In this document: positions 28,397 to 39,342 of the stretch, piece by piece
Numbering within the stretch: position 1 is the stretch's first letter
Layout of the letters: every line of letters starts with the position of its first letter
DNA from: DASUPK01 sp963728875
GTDB lineage: Bacteria; Actinomycetota; Thermoleophilia; Solirubrobacterales; 70-9
Direction: 5' to 3'
NCBI GenBank assembly: GCA_963728875.1
Contig: CAVSLJ010000001.1
Coordinates: forward strand, 868,001 to 932,000
Length of the DNA: 64,000 nt
Notes under the pieces: generated by a model
What the model saw: the letters and a program-made list of their open reading frames with translations, nothing else
Databases searched by the model: none
What the model was told of the DNA's origin: nothing
Made by a program: the position numbers and the translations under genes

Positions 28397-29500
28397 ATGA
28401 AGATCAACACCACAAGGCAATCGCTCCTTGATGCGCTGCTCGTCGTCTCCCGGGCCGTCTCGGCCCGGGCGGCGCTCCAGGCGCTCTCCGGGATCCTGAT
28501 CACGACGAACGGGGGAGCGCGCCTACGCGCCACGGACATGGAGCTCGGTCTCGAGGTGGGCCTCGAGGGTGAGATCGAGGGCGCCGGCTCGGTGGTCCTC
28601 CCGGGGCGTCTGCTCGTCGAGGTGGCCCGCTCGCTCCCCGATGGCCCGGTGACCCTCGCGCTGCGCGAGGCCGAACGGGACGTCGAGCTGAGTGCCGGCT
28701 CCTCTCGCTTCCACCTCCGCACCCTGCCGGCCGACGACTTCCCGCGCTTCCCCGAGACGGAGGGTGATCCCGTGGAGCTGCCCGCCGCACCGCTGCGGGA
28801 CACCATCAACCGCGTCGCCCGCGCCGCCTCGCGTGATGAGGCCAGGCCGGTCCTGACCGGCGTCTTGGTGACGGTGGAGGGCGAGGAGATGACGATGGTC
28901 GCCACGGACTCGTACCGGCTCGCGGTGAAGAAGACCAAGCTCGAGACCTCGGTGCCCGAGCGGCTGGAGGCGAACGTGCCGGCGCGCGCCCTGCGCGAGC
29001 TGGCCCGCCTGATCGAGGCCGCCGGCGAGGACGCGCTGAGCGTCTGGCTCACCCGCAACCAGGCGATCTTCCGCGTTGGGCAGACGTCGCTGAGCTCGAG
29101 GCTGATCGATGGTCAGTTCCCGAACCATTCCCAGCTGCTGCCCGAGTCCTACGAGCACGAGGTCAAGCTGCCGCGGACCGACCTGCTCGAGGTGACCCGG
29201 CGCGTCTCGCAGCTGGCGCAGCGCAATGCCGCCCTGCGGCTCTCCTTCTCGGATGGCGAGCTGGTGGTCTCCGCCGAGACGCCCGACCTGGGGGATGCCC
29301 GTGAGGCACTGCCGGCGCCCTATCAGGGCGAGTTGCTGGAGATCGGCTTCAACCCCGAGTTCGTCCGCGACGGGCTGGAGAGCATCGAGTCCGAGGAGGT
29401 GGTGCTCAAGCTGATCTCACCGCTGCGGCCGGGGCTCCTGGAGCCGTCGGCGGACGACGACTTCAGCTATCTGGTGATGCCGATTCGCCTGAACGTGTGA
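28397..29500 (+). CDS. dnaN: DNA polymerase III sliding clamp (beta subunit)
   Basis: 367 aa from ATG 28397 (MKINTTRQSLLDALLVVSRA). Three repeated clamp domains fill the protein. Recognisable patches are LRATDMELGLEV, FPRFPETEGD, RPVLTGVLVTVEGEEMTMVATDSYRLAV, and the C-terminal YLVMPIRLNV, which lines the partner-binding pocket. It tethers polymerase III to DNA. It follows dnaA by 83 bp and precedes recF by 74 bp, the conserved origin order. Confidence 0.96.
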   Translation: MKINTTRQSLLDALLVVSRAVSARAALQALSGILITTNGGARLRATDMELGLEVGLEGEIEGAGSVVLPGRLLVEVARSLPDGPVTLALREAERDVELSAGSSRFHLRTLPADDFPRFPETEGDPVELPAAPLRDTINRVARAASRDEARPVLTGVLVTVEGEEMTMVATDSYRLAVKKTKLETSVPERLEANVPARALRELARLIEAAGEDALSVWLTRNQAIFRVGQTSLSSRLIDGQFPNHSQLLPESYEHEVKLPRTDLLEVTRRVSQLAQRNAALRLSFSDGELVVSAETPDLGDAREALPAPYQGELLEIGFNPEFVRDGLESIESEEVVLKLISPLRPGLLEPSADDDFSYLVMPIRLNV

Positions 29501-29574
29501 TGAGAGGGGGCCCCGTTCATCCGAGGGGGCTCCGAAGGAGCCACCCGTCATATGAGTGAGGAGCCACCCGATTC

Positions 29575-30657
29575 ATGCCGGTCCTCGGCGCAGTCGAGTG
29601 CCGCGCGTTCCGCAACCTCGTAGATGCGCGAACCGAGATCGGTGCGAGCGTCGTGATGGTCCACGGGCCGAACGGCGCCGGCAAGACCAACCTGCTCGAG
29701 GCGATCTACTTCGGGCTCACCGGCCGCTCGTTCCGGACGGGGAACGACCGCGACCTGATCCGCTACGGGGAGGAGGGCGCCAGGGTGGAGCTCGAGCTGG
29801 CGGACGGCGGGTCGCTGCTCGCCGCGATCGATCGATCCGGAGAGCGCCGGCACCTGCTCTCCGGCAGGCCGCTGGCGGGCGAGGTCGGCGAGCGGCCGCT
29901 GGTCAGCGTCTTCCATCCCGACCGCCTGCAGCTGGTCAAGGGCGCGCCGGCGCATCGCCGGGCTCACCTCGACCGCCTCTGCGGGGCCGTCTGGCCCGCC
30001 CGGGCCGATCTGCGCCGCCGCTTCGGGCGCACGCTGGCGCAGCGGAACGCGCTGGTGGCCAGGATCCGCGCCGGCCTCGGCGGCGTCGAGTCGCTGCCCT
30101 CCTGGGACGAGCGACTGGCCGCCGACGCCGAGCCGCTGATCGAGGCGCGGGCGGCGGCGGTCGAGGCGCTGACCGCCCCGTTCGCCGACCTGGCCGGCAA
30201 GCTCGGACTGGCGGGAGCGGAGGTCTCCTATCGGCCGCGGGCCGCCGCCGGCGGGGAGGAGCTCGCGGCCGAGCTCGCCCGGCGCCGCGATCAGGATCTG
30301 GGCCGCGCCTACACCTCCTACGGGCCGCAGCTCGATGAGGTGGAGATCCGGGTCGCGGATCGGTCCCTGCGGCGCTTCGCCTCGCAGGGACAGCAGCGGC
30401 TCGCCCTGCTCGCCCTGCTGTTCGCGGAGCGGGCGGCCCTGCTGGAGGCGGGCCGGAGGGCACCCCTGATGCTGCTCGACGACGTGATGAGCGAGCTCGA
30501 CGCCGCACACCGGGAACTCCTGGTCTCCCTGCTGGAGGGCGATGGCCAGTCCGTGATCAGCGCGACCGAGACCGACCATGTTCCCTCGTCGCACGCCTTG
30601 CGCATCGAGGTGACCGATGGGGCGCCGGCGACGGGGCCGGCACTGAGGGCGGCCTGA
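29575..30657 (+). CDS. recF: Recombination/repair ATPase RecF
   Basis: 360 aa from ATG 29575. SMC-like ABC ATPase without a long coiled coil: Walker A HGPNGAGKTN (about 30-39), YFGLTGRSFRTGNDRDLIRYG, the signature-like FASQGQQRLALLALLFAE (about 267-284), and Walker B LMLLDDVMSELDAAHR (about 299-314). RecF loads RecA at gapped DNA with RecO and RecR. The short spacer before it has the hairpin GGCTCC-GAA-GGAGCC and two copies of GGAGCCACCCG. Its stop overlaps the next start by one base (TGATG). Confidence 0.95.
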   Translation: MPVLGAVECRAFRNLVDARTEIGASVVMVHGPNGAGKTNLLEAIYFGLTGRSFRTGNDRDLIRYGEEGARVELELADGGSLLAAIDRSGERRHLLSGRPLAGEVGERPLVSVFHPDRLQLVKGAPAHRRAHLDRLCGAVWPARADLRRRFGRTLAQRNALVARIRAGLGGVESLPSWDERLAADAEPLIEARAAAVEALTAPFADLAGKLGLAGAEVSYRPRAAAGGEELAAELARRRDQDLGRAYTSYGPQLDEVEIRVADRSLRRFASQGQQRLALLALLFAERAALLEAGRRAPLMLLDDVMSELDAAHRELLVSLLEGDGQSVISATETDHVPSSHALRIEVTDGAPATGPALRAA

Positions 30658-30962
30658 TGGGCCGGCGCACACCCCGCCCGATCGGCGCTGCTCTCGAGAG
30701 CCTGGTTCAGGGAGCTGAGCCGGCGACGCTGCTGGCGGCGGTGCAGAGCGCCTGGCCGGGCGCGGTGGGGGAGGCGGTCGCGCGAGAGGCCAGCCCGGTC
30801 TCCGAGCGGGACGGAGTGGTCACGGTCGCCTGCCGGTCGGCGACCTGGGCCCAGGAGCTCGACCTGCTCGGCGCCCAGATCCTCGATCAGGTGAGGGCGA
30901 ATCTGCCCGAATGGGCGGCGCTCGAGGCTATTCGCTTCACGGCGTCCGGAGACCCCGACTAA
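30657..30962 (+). CDS. DUF721/DciA-like protein
   Basis: 101 aa from ATG 30657. The DUF721 pattern is visible: RPIGAALESLVQGAEPATLLAAVQSAWPGAVGEAVAREASPV, then DGVVTVACRSATWAQELDLL, then ILDQVRANLP. Members next to recF and gyrB in Actinobacteria include DciA-like proteins, ancestral loaders of the replicative helicase DnaB, which would fit this origin-proximal place. Only the DciA fold, not its function, is supported by sequence. It overlaps recF by one base and is followed by a 176-bp AT-rich spacer. Confidence 0.85.
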   Translation: MGRRTPRPIGAALESLVQGAEPATLLAAVQSAWPGAVGEAVAREASPVSERDGVVTVACRSATWAQELDLLGAQILDQVRANLPEWAALEAIRFTASGDPD

Positions 30963-31138
30963 GTTTCTTTTTATGCGTATTTGCAGGTGTTTTGTGTGGC
31001 TTTGGCGCAATTTCCGGTGCTTTCGACTGGTAGACTTATGTCTACTTGTGTGAGGCCCCGACCCCCTTGTCCGCGAGGACTCTCCGAGCCGGGTCACGAA
31101 GGTCGAGGCATCCCCTGATGGAACTGAAAGGAAGCTGA
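30963..31138 (+). promoter_or_regulatory. AT-rich leader/promoter region of gyrB with inverted repeat
   Basis: The spacer begins with a strikingly T-rich stretch (30964-31003) unlike anything else in the window. It contains a perfect inverted repeat GTAGAC-TTAT-GTCTAC (31030-31045). Gyrase promoters often sense supercoiling, and an AT-rich discriminator region would fit. I cannot assign -35/-10 boxes with confidence. AAAGGAAG lies just before GTG 31139. Confidence 0.45.
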
Positions 31139-33658
31139 GTGGCGAAGACCTCCCAGCGCGGAGGAGCGAACAAGAAAGCCCCCTCCCGCACGAATGGCGC
31201 CCGAAAGAGCGCCGCAAGCAAGACGAAGAGCACGGCGAAGGCCCCCTCGAAAGGCTCCTCCTATGGCGCCAAGGACATCACCGTCCTAGAGGGCCTCGAG
31301 GCCGTTCGCAAGCGCCCCGGCATGTACATCGGCTCGACCGGCCCCCGCGGGCTGCACCACCTCGTCTACGAGGTCGTGGACAACTCCGTGGACGAGGCGA
31401 TCGCCGGCCATGCCAAGCGGGTCACCGTAACCCTGCATCCCGACAACAGCTGCACGGTCACCGACGACGGCCGGGGCATCCCGGTCGACAAGATGAAGAA
31501 GGCCAAGAACAAGCCGGCCGCCGAGGTCGTGCTGACGACGCTCCACGCCGGCGGCAAGTTCGGCGACGGCGGGGGATACAAGGTCTCGGGCGGCCTGCAC
31601 GGCGTCGGCATCTCCGTCGTCAACGCCCTCTCCGAGAAGCTCGACCTCGAGGTCTGGCGGCAGGGGGCCGTCTGGACCCAGACCTACTCGCGAGGCAAGC
31701 CGACCACCAAGTTCAAGAAGGGCCGCGCGGTGAAGAGCACCGGGACGACGATCACCTTCTGGCCGGATCCCGAGATCTTCGAGGAGGTCGATTTCGACTT
31801 CGACATCCTCTCCGAGCGCCTGCGCGAGACCGCGTTCCTCACCCGTGGGCTGAAGGTCGAGCTGATCGACGAGCGCGGTGAGGGTCGCAAGATCGAGTTC
31901 CTCTACAAGGGCGGCATCGCGGACTTCGTCAAGCACCTGAACGAGTCCAAGGACCCGCTCCACCGCAAGATCATCTACTTCGAGGGCGAGACGAAGGACG
32001 GCCAGGTCGAGGTGGCGCTGCAGTGGAACTCCTCCTACCAGGAGTCCACGTTCAGCTTCGCCAACAACATCAACACCCACGAGGGCGGCACCCATCTCTC
32101 CGGGTTCCGCTCGGCCCTGACCAGGACGCTGAACGCGATCGCGCGCAAGCGCAACCTGATCAAGGAGAAGGACGACAACCTCTCCGGCGAGGACGTCCGC
32201 GAGGGCCTGACGGCCGTGGTCTCGGTGAAGCTCGCCGATCCTCAGTTCGAGGGCCAGACCAAGGGCAAGCTCGGCAACCCGCCGATCGAGGGACTCGTCA
32301 AGGAGGTCGTCAACCGGCAGCTCGGCGATTTCCTCGAGGAGCACCCGGCCGACGCCCGCCGGATCCTGACCAAGGCGGTCGACGCGGCGCGGGCACGCGA
32401 CGCGGCTCGCAAGGCGCGGGATCTGACCCGGCGCAAGTCGGCGCTGGAGAACTCGATGCTCCCCGGCAAGCTCGCCGACTGCTCGGTCAAGGACCCGGCC
32501 CTCGCCGAGCTCTTCATCGTCGAGGGTGACTCGGCGGGCGGCTCGGCGAAGCAGGGCCGGGACCGCAACACCCAGGCGGTGCTGCCGCTCCGCGGCAAGA
32601 TCATCAACGTCGAGAAGAGCCGGATCGACAAGGTTCTCTCCAACAACGAGATCCAGGCGCTGATCACGGCGATCGGCACCGGGGTCCAGGACGAGTTCAA
32701 GGTCGAGGACCTCCGGTACCACAAGATCGTGCTGATGACGGACGCGGACGTCGACGGCGCCCACATCCGGACCCTGGTGCTCACCTTCCTCTATCGCCAG
32801 ATGAAGGAGCTGATCGACGGCGGCTTCGTCTATATCGCGAAGCCGCCGCTCTACAAGGTGAAGAACGGCTCCAGCGAGATCTACGTCGAGCGCGAGGGCG
32901 AGCTCGAGGAGCTGCTCCTGGCCGACAAGATCGAGGAGTTCGAGATCAAGGACTCCAAGACCGCGAACGCCAAGCCCAGGAAGCTGAGCAAGCGCCGCTG
33001 GCAGGACTTCAACCGACACTTCAAGGCGGTCGAGGGCTGGTCGTCGACGTTGCGCGCCGAGTTCGGCCACGAGACGATCGACTTCGTCTCGGATGCCCAG
33101 CTGGTCGGCTCCGGCGCCAAGACGATGGCCGCGGCCGCAAAGCTGTTCCGGGCGAGAGACCCCAAGGACGCCCCATACGAGACGAAGCTGATCGACCAGA
33201 AGACGACCGGCCTCGTCGTCAAGGGGACACACCGCCGCAGCGGCCTGGCGCGGGAGCACAAGCTCCCCAAGGCCCTGTTCGAGTCCCAGCCCTACAAGGA
33301 GCTGGTCGACGCCTACTCCAAGGTCGTCAGCGTGATGGGCCAGCCGCCATTCACCATCACCCTCGGCGAGCGGGAGGCCGAGGCGGAGAGCTTCTCGGAG
33401 CTCCGCCGCGAGGTCCTTGAGCTCGCTCGCCACGGAGTCACGCTGTCCCGCTTCAAGGGCCTCGGCGAGATGAACGCCGAGCAGCTCCGCGAGACGACGA
33501 TGGATCCCGAGAGCAGGACGCTGCAGCAGGTCCAGATCGATGAGGCGGCGGCCAGCGGCCTGGAGCAGACCTTCTCCGACCTGATGGGAGACAAGGTCGA
33601 GCCCCGCAAGGAGTTCATCGAACGCCACGCACGAGACGTGAGGTTTTTGGATGTGTAG
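31139..33658 (+). CDS. gyrB: DNA gyrase subunit B
   Basis: 839 aa from GTG 31139. The first 45 residues are a Lys/Ser/Ala-rich tail (MAKTSQRGGANKKAPS and on) before the conserved start YGAKDITVLEGLEAVRKRPG. The GHKL ATPase domain has DNSVDEAIAG and HGVGISVVNALS. The TOPRIM domain has VEGDSAGGSAKQGRDR (about 460) and DADVDGAHIRTL (about 534). A block of roughly 150 residues (about 580-730) is inserted before the conserved SRFKGLGEMN, as in enterobacterial GyrB. With GyrA it makes negative supercoils and is the target of novobiocin. Confidence 0.96.
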   Translation: MAKTSQRGGANKKAPSRTNGARKSAASKTKSTAKAPSKGSSYGAKDITVLEGLEAVRKRPGMYIGSTGPRGLHHLVYEVVDNSVDEAIAGHAKRVTVTLHPDNSCTVTDDGRGIPVDKMKKAKNKPAAEVVLTTLHAGGKFGDGGGYKVSGGLHGVGISVVNALSEKLDLEVWRQGAVWTQTYSRGKPTTKFKKGRAVKSTGTTITFWPDPEIFEEVDFDFDILSERLRETAFLTRGLKVELIDERGEGRKIEFLYKGGIADFVKHLNESKDPLHRKIIYFEGETKDGQVEVALQWNSSYQESTFSFANNINTHEGGTHLSGFRSALTRTLNAIARKRNLIKEKDDNLSGEDVREGLTAVVSVKLADPQFEGQTKGKLGNPPIEGLVKEVVNRQLGDFLEEHPADARRILTKAVDAARARDAARKARDLTRRKSALENSMLPGKLADCSVKDPALAELFIVEGDSAGGSAKQGRDRNTQAVLPLRGKIINVEKSRIDKVLSNNEIQALITAIGTGVQDEFKVEDLRYHKIVLMTDADVDGAHIRTLVLTFLYRQMKELIDGGFVYIAKPPLYKVKNGSSEIYVEREGELEELLLADKIEEFEIKDSKTANAKPRKLSKRRWQDFNRHFKAVEGWSSTLRAEFGHETIDFVSDAQLVGSGAKTMAAAAKLFRARDPKDAPYETKLIDQKTTGLVVKGTHRRSGLAREHKLPKALFESQPYKELVDAYSKVVSVMGQPPFTITLGEREAEAESFSELRREVLELARHGVTLSRFKGLGEMNAEQLRETTMDPESRTLQQVQIDEAAASGLEQTFSDLMGDKVEPRKEFIERHARDVRFLDV

Positions 33659-33720
33659 ACACAGCGCTCTGACCGCGGGTCCTGTCGCCGCAGGAACCTC
33701 CCTCGGGGAGGTGAGCGCTA

Positions 33721-36552
<2,832 letters not shown>

Positions 36553-36591
36553 TTGGCGAGAAGGTGGCGCTATGCGCCGCCAAGTCGCCAA
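36553..36591. terminator. Bidirectional hairpin between gyrA and the HNH gene
   Basis: An outer 7-bp stem TTGGCGA/TCGCCAA (36553-36559, 36585-36591) encloses a second stem GGTGGCGC-TAT-GCGCCGCC with one wobble pair. It starts directly after the gyrA stop and lies 7 bp before the stop of the convergent gene, so it probably ends both transcripts. Confidence 0.7.
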
Positions 36592-36598
36592 TTACGCC

Positions 36599-37234
36599 TC
36601 ACGCGGTCAGTAAGTACGGCTCCCACGCTTCAGGTGTCCGCGGCGCGGCGATCCGGATGAAGACCGTCGGGCCCGGTGGGCGTGGGTGGCGCTTCGGGTG
36701 CATCCGGATCTCGTGAGGGAGGCGGTTCCCCTTCTTGCGGTTGCAGGGGGCGCAGGAGGCGACGATGTTCTCCCAGACCGATTCGCCGCCCCGGCTCCGC
36801 GGGATGACGTGGTCGACGGTCAGGGTCGGCTTGTCCGAGCCGCAGTACTGGCAGGTCCACCCGTCGCGGGCGAGGACGGCCTTGCGGGTGATGCGCCGCC
36901 GGTGGATGTCACGCGGAACGCGGACGAAGCTGATCAGGCGGATCACCTCCGGCCGGTCGAGGCGCATGGTCTCGGAGCGCAGGACGTCGTCGCCGTGCTC
37001 TAGGACCTCCGCCTTCTCCTTGAGGAGAAGGACGAGTGCCCGCCGCACCGTGCAGACGTTGAGCGGCTCGTAGCTCGCGTTGAGGACCAGCACCCGCCCG
37101 CGCGTCAGCCGCCGGGCGGCGGCTACCGCTACCTCGGCGTCCGCATCTCCATCCTGGGCGGGGTCGTGGCCGTTCTGATGGGCGGCCTCATGGCCGTTGA
37201 CCGCAACCCTCTCGGCGGTGGCCCCGTTGCCCAT
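36599..37234 (-). CDS. HNH endonuclease family protein
   Basis: 211 aa from ATG 37234. A conserved N-terminal block (RVLVLNASYEPLNVCTVRRA) precedes the HNH nuclease: CQYCG, then LTVDHVIPRSRGGESVWENIVASCAPCNRKKGNRLP, with the His-Asn-His and the two CxxC zinc pairs. This form is widespread as a single chromosomal gene in Actinobacteria and Cyanobacteria; its role (repair or mobile-element derived) is uncertain. A TACAAT at 37245-37250 on the minus strand would place the transcript start within about 4 nt of the ATG, suggesting a leaderless mRNA. Confidence 0.88.
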   Translation of the reverse strand: MGNGATAERVAVNGHEAAHQNGHDPAQDGDADAEVAVAAARRLTRGRVLVLNASYEPLNVCTVRRALVLLLKEKAEVLEHGDDVLRSETMRLDRPEVIRLISFVRVPRDIHRRRITRKAVLARDGWTCQYCGSDKPTLTVDHVIPRSRGGESVWENIVASCAPCNRKKGNRLPHEIRMHPKRHPRPPGPTVFIRIAAPRTPEAWEPYLLTA

Positions 37235-37244
37235 ATCCCGCGCG

Positions 37245-37250
37245 ATTGTA
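37245..37250 (-). promoter_or_regulatory. Candidate -10 box giving a leaderless HNH mRNA
   Basis: TACAAT on the minus strand ends 10 nt before ATG 37234, so transcription would begin about 3-5 nt before the start codon. No -35 match is seen and no Shine-Dalgarno fits in the space. Confidence 0.4.
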
Positions 37251-37259
37251 GTGCAGCGC

Positions 37260-38120
37260 CTACCCGGCCCCTGGAACTCCGGGCGGCGACGCGATCGGCC
37301 AGCTGCCGAGCACACGCACGGATTCGGCCTTGGATCTGAGCGCCTCGATCGCCCCGGAGAACGGCTCCTCGCCGGAGGCGCCCTCGATGTCGATGAAGAA
37401 CTGGTACCGCCCCAGGCCGCGCCGCAGCGGCCGTGACTCGATCCGGGTCAGGTTGATGTCCCTGTCCGAGAAGACCTGAAGGGCGTCCACCAGGGCGCCC
37501 GGATGATCCTCGCCGAGCTCCGAGAAGACCAGCGACGTCCGCCAGGGGCCGGGGCCGGAGGGAACCGTTCCATCCGGCGCCACCCAGACGAAGCGCGTGA
37601 TGTTGTCCGGCTCGTCCTCGACGCCCTGGCGGAGCACGGCCGCGCCGTAGAGCTCCGCCGCTGATTCGGCGCCGAGCGCCGCCCAGGGCTGATCCGATTC
37701 GGCGACCTTCCGAACCGCCTCGGCGGTGCTGTGCGCCGCCCTGACCTCGGCCTGGGGCAGGTTCTCGCGGATGAAGCGGGCGCACTGCGCGCTCGGCTGG
37801 GGGTGGGACAGGACGACCTCGATTCGCTCCAGCGGCATCTCCTCCCTCGCGATCAGGCAGTGGCGGATCGGCAGGTCGTACTCGCCGACGAGGGTGAGGC
37901 CGTCGGCGTCGAAGGCGAGGGTGTCGAGTGTCGCCGTCACGGCTCCCTCGATCGAGTTCTCGAACGGCACCAGCGCGCGGTCGGCCTCGCCCCTGCGGAC
38001 AGCGAGGATCGCGTCGTAGACCGAGGCCGCGGGAGCGGTCTCGACGTCCTCATCGCCGACGGCTGCGTGCAGCGCGTCCTCGCTGAAGGTGCCCCTCGGG
38101 CCGAGGTACGCGATTCGCAT
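37260..38120 (-). CDS. pheA: Prephenate dehydratase
   Basis: 286 aa from ATG 38120. The periplasmic-binding-like catalytic domain begins MRIAYLGPRGTFSEDAL and includes LVPFENSIEGAVTATLDTLA and the YGAAVLRQGVEDEPDNITRFV segment (the usual active-site TRF). The C-terminal ACT domain has TSLVFSELGEDHPGALVDAL and LTRIESRPLRRGLGRYQFFID, the Phe-binding ESRP motif. There is no chorismate mutase domain. It converts prephenate to phenylpyruvate and is likely feedback-inhibited by Phe. The gene lies 26 bp upstream of the HNH gene and 26 bp after the next gene. Confidence 0.95.
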   Translation of the reverse strand: MRIAYLGPRGTFSEDALHAAVGDEDVETAPAASVYDAILAVRRGEADRALVPFENSIEGAVTATLDTLAFDADGLTLVGEYDLPIRHCLIAREEMPLERIEVVLSHPQPSAQCARFIRENLPQAEVRAAHSTAEAVRKVAESDQPWAALGAESAAELYGAAVLRQGVEDEPDNITRFVWVAPDGTVPSGPGPWRTSLVFSELGEDHPGALVDALQVFSDRDINLTRIESRPLRRGLGRYQFFIDIEGASGEEPFSGAIEALRSKAESVRVLGSWPIASPPGVPGAG

Positions 38121-38146
38121 GCTGTGGACGGGCTCCCCGGCGACGG

Positions 38147-39226
38147 TCAGCTGCTGAAGATGACCGTGTAGGTGGAGGTGTTGTTGTCCGTCAGCGTCTC
38201 GCCGCGCACCGGGTTGACCACCACCTGAACCTGGGTGTCCGTCCCGGGGGTCGGCTTGCTGGTCAGCGGGATCTTGACCGTGTCGGACGCCCCGGCGCTG
38301 AGCGACTGAAGCTGGCCGGTGAGAGTGCTGGCGCCGATCGTCACGTCGACGCTGATGCCGGTCTCGTCGCTGTCGCCGGAGTTGGTGATGCCGATGTCGA
38401 TCTCCGTGGCGTCGCTCGGCACGGTCGTGGTCTGGTCGGGCGACAGTTGGGCGCTGCCGATCGTGGTCGAGTCGAGCTGCAGCCCGTGCGTCCCGCCCGT
38501 GGTGGCTGTCGCCGACCCGGTGATCGCGCCCAGCTTGGTGATCAGCGTCGCCTGGTCGAGGTAGTCGGTGGCGTTGGCGGGCATGAAGTTGCCCGGCGGC
38601 AGCGGCTGGCCCTCCACTCCCTCGTCCTTGAGGACCTTCTGGATCTCGGGCATGCCCAGCTGGGTCCAGAGGATGTCGCTGGCATATAGCGAGCCCATCG
38701 CGTTCCCGATCGTCGTGATCGCGTCGGCGGTCTGGGTTCGCGCGGCCGCCTGCGTGACGTTGGCGGCGATCGCGGTGAGCGCATTGCGGCGGAGCGTCAG
38801 GGACTGCTCCACGGCCGCCTGCGCGTCGTGCATCTGACCGGGGGTGTCGAGGCTCTCCGCGCGGTCGAGAAGCGAGGTCGAAGCGTCCCGCTGGGCGAGC
38901 ACCTGGTTCTGCACGTCGACGGAGCTGGAGCCGCCGCTCGGGGTGCTCAGCACCTGGAAGAAGTCCTTCCCGCTCTGCTCTGACTGCTGCATGATCGTCG
39001 CGACGCTCGAGTCGTAGTTGCGGAGGGCGCGATCCGAGCGGGCCTCGAGGCAGCCGCGGATCCCGATCACGATCAGGATCAGGAATGCGAGGCCCACCCC
39101 GACGCCGATCAGGCGTCGGACCAGGTATTGCTGGCGTCGCCGCTGGGGCCCCCCGGCCCTGCGCCTCGGGCGCTCCGGTTCATCGGCGACGACCAGGTCG
39201 TCTTGTTCCTCATCGAGGAATGCCAA
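38147..39226 (-). CDS. Membrane-anchored protein with CARDB-like domain
   Basis: 359 aa from TTG 39226. A charged N-terminus with a run of Arg (EPERPRRRAGGPQRRRQQ) is followed by one membrane helix (about 38-56). The outer part has a helical region (about 70-200: QQSEQSGKDFFQVLSTPSGG and following) and then a C-terminal immunoglobulin-like CARDB domain (EIDIGITNSGDSDETGISVD, ending DNNTSTYTVIF). CARDB folds usually mediate adhesion or surface binding. Its function is unknown. It is divergent from the kinase gene at 39343 and precedes pheA by 26 bp. Confidence 0.65.
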   Translation of the reverse strand: MAFLDEEQDDLVVADEPERPRRRAGGPQRRRQQYLVRRLIGVGVGLAFLILIVIGIRGCLEARSDRALRNYDSSVATIMQQSEQSGKDFFQVLSTPSGGSSSVDVQNQVLAQRDASTSLLDRAESLDTPGQMHDAQAAVEQSLTLRRNALTAIAANVTQAAARTQTADAITTIGNAMGSLYASDILWTQLGMPEIQKVLKDEGVEGQPLPPGNFMPANATDYLDQATLITKLGAITGSATATTGGTHGLQLDSTTIGSAQLSPDQTTTVPSDATEIDIGITNSGDSDETGISVDVTIGASTLTGQLQSLSAGASDTVKIPLTSKPTPGTDTQVQVVVNPVRGETLTDNNTSTYTVIFSS

Positions 39227-39342
39227 ACCGGCCAGAGTATGAACAGGGGGCGCGACGCATGTTCTTCAGCTCGAAGAGTCCCTGCAGGCAGCGCCCCTGG
39301 ACACGCAGGAAGGGGGGATTCGGGGGCGAACTTGGAGAAGCC

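Noticed and set aside
31286..33628. Very long antisense open frame across gyrB (780 codons), and similar ones across gyrA, rodA/pbpA and the WbpM-like gene
   Set aside because: High GC leaves antisense frames open; their translations are low-complexity with no family motif, and they lie opposite clearly real genes.
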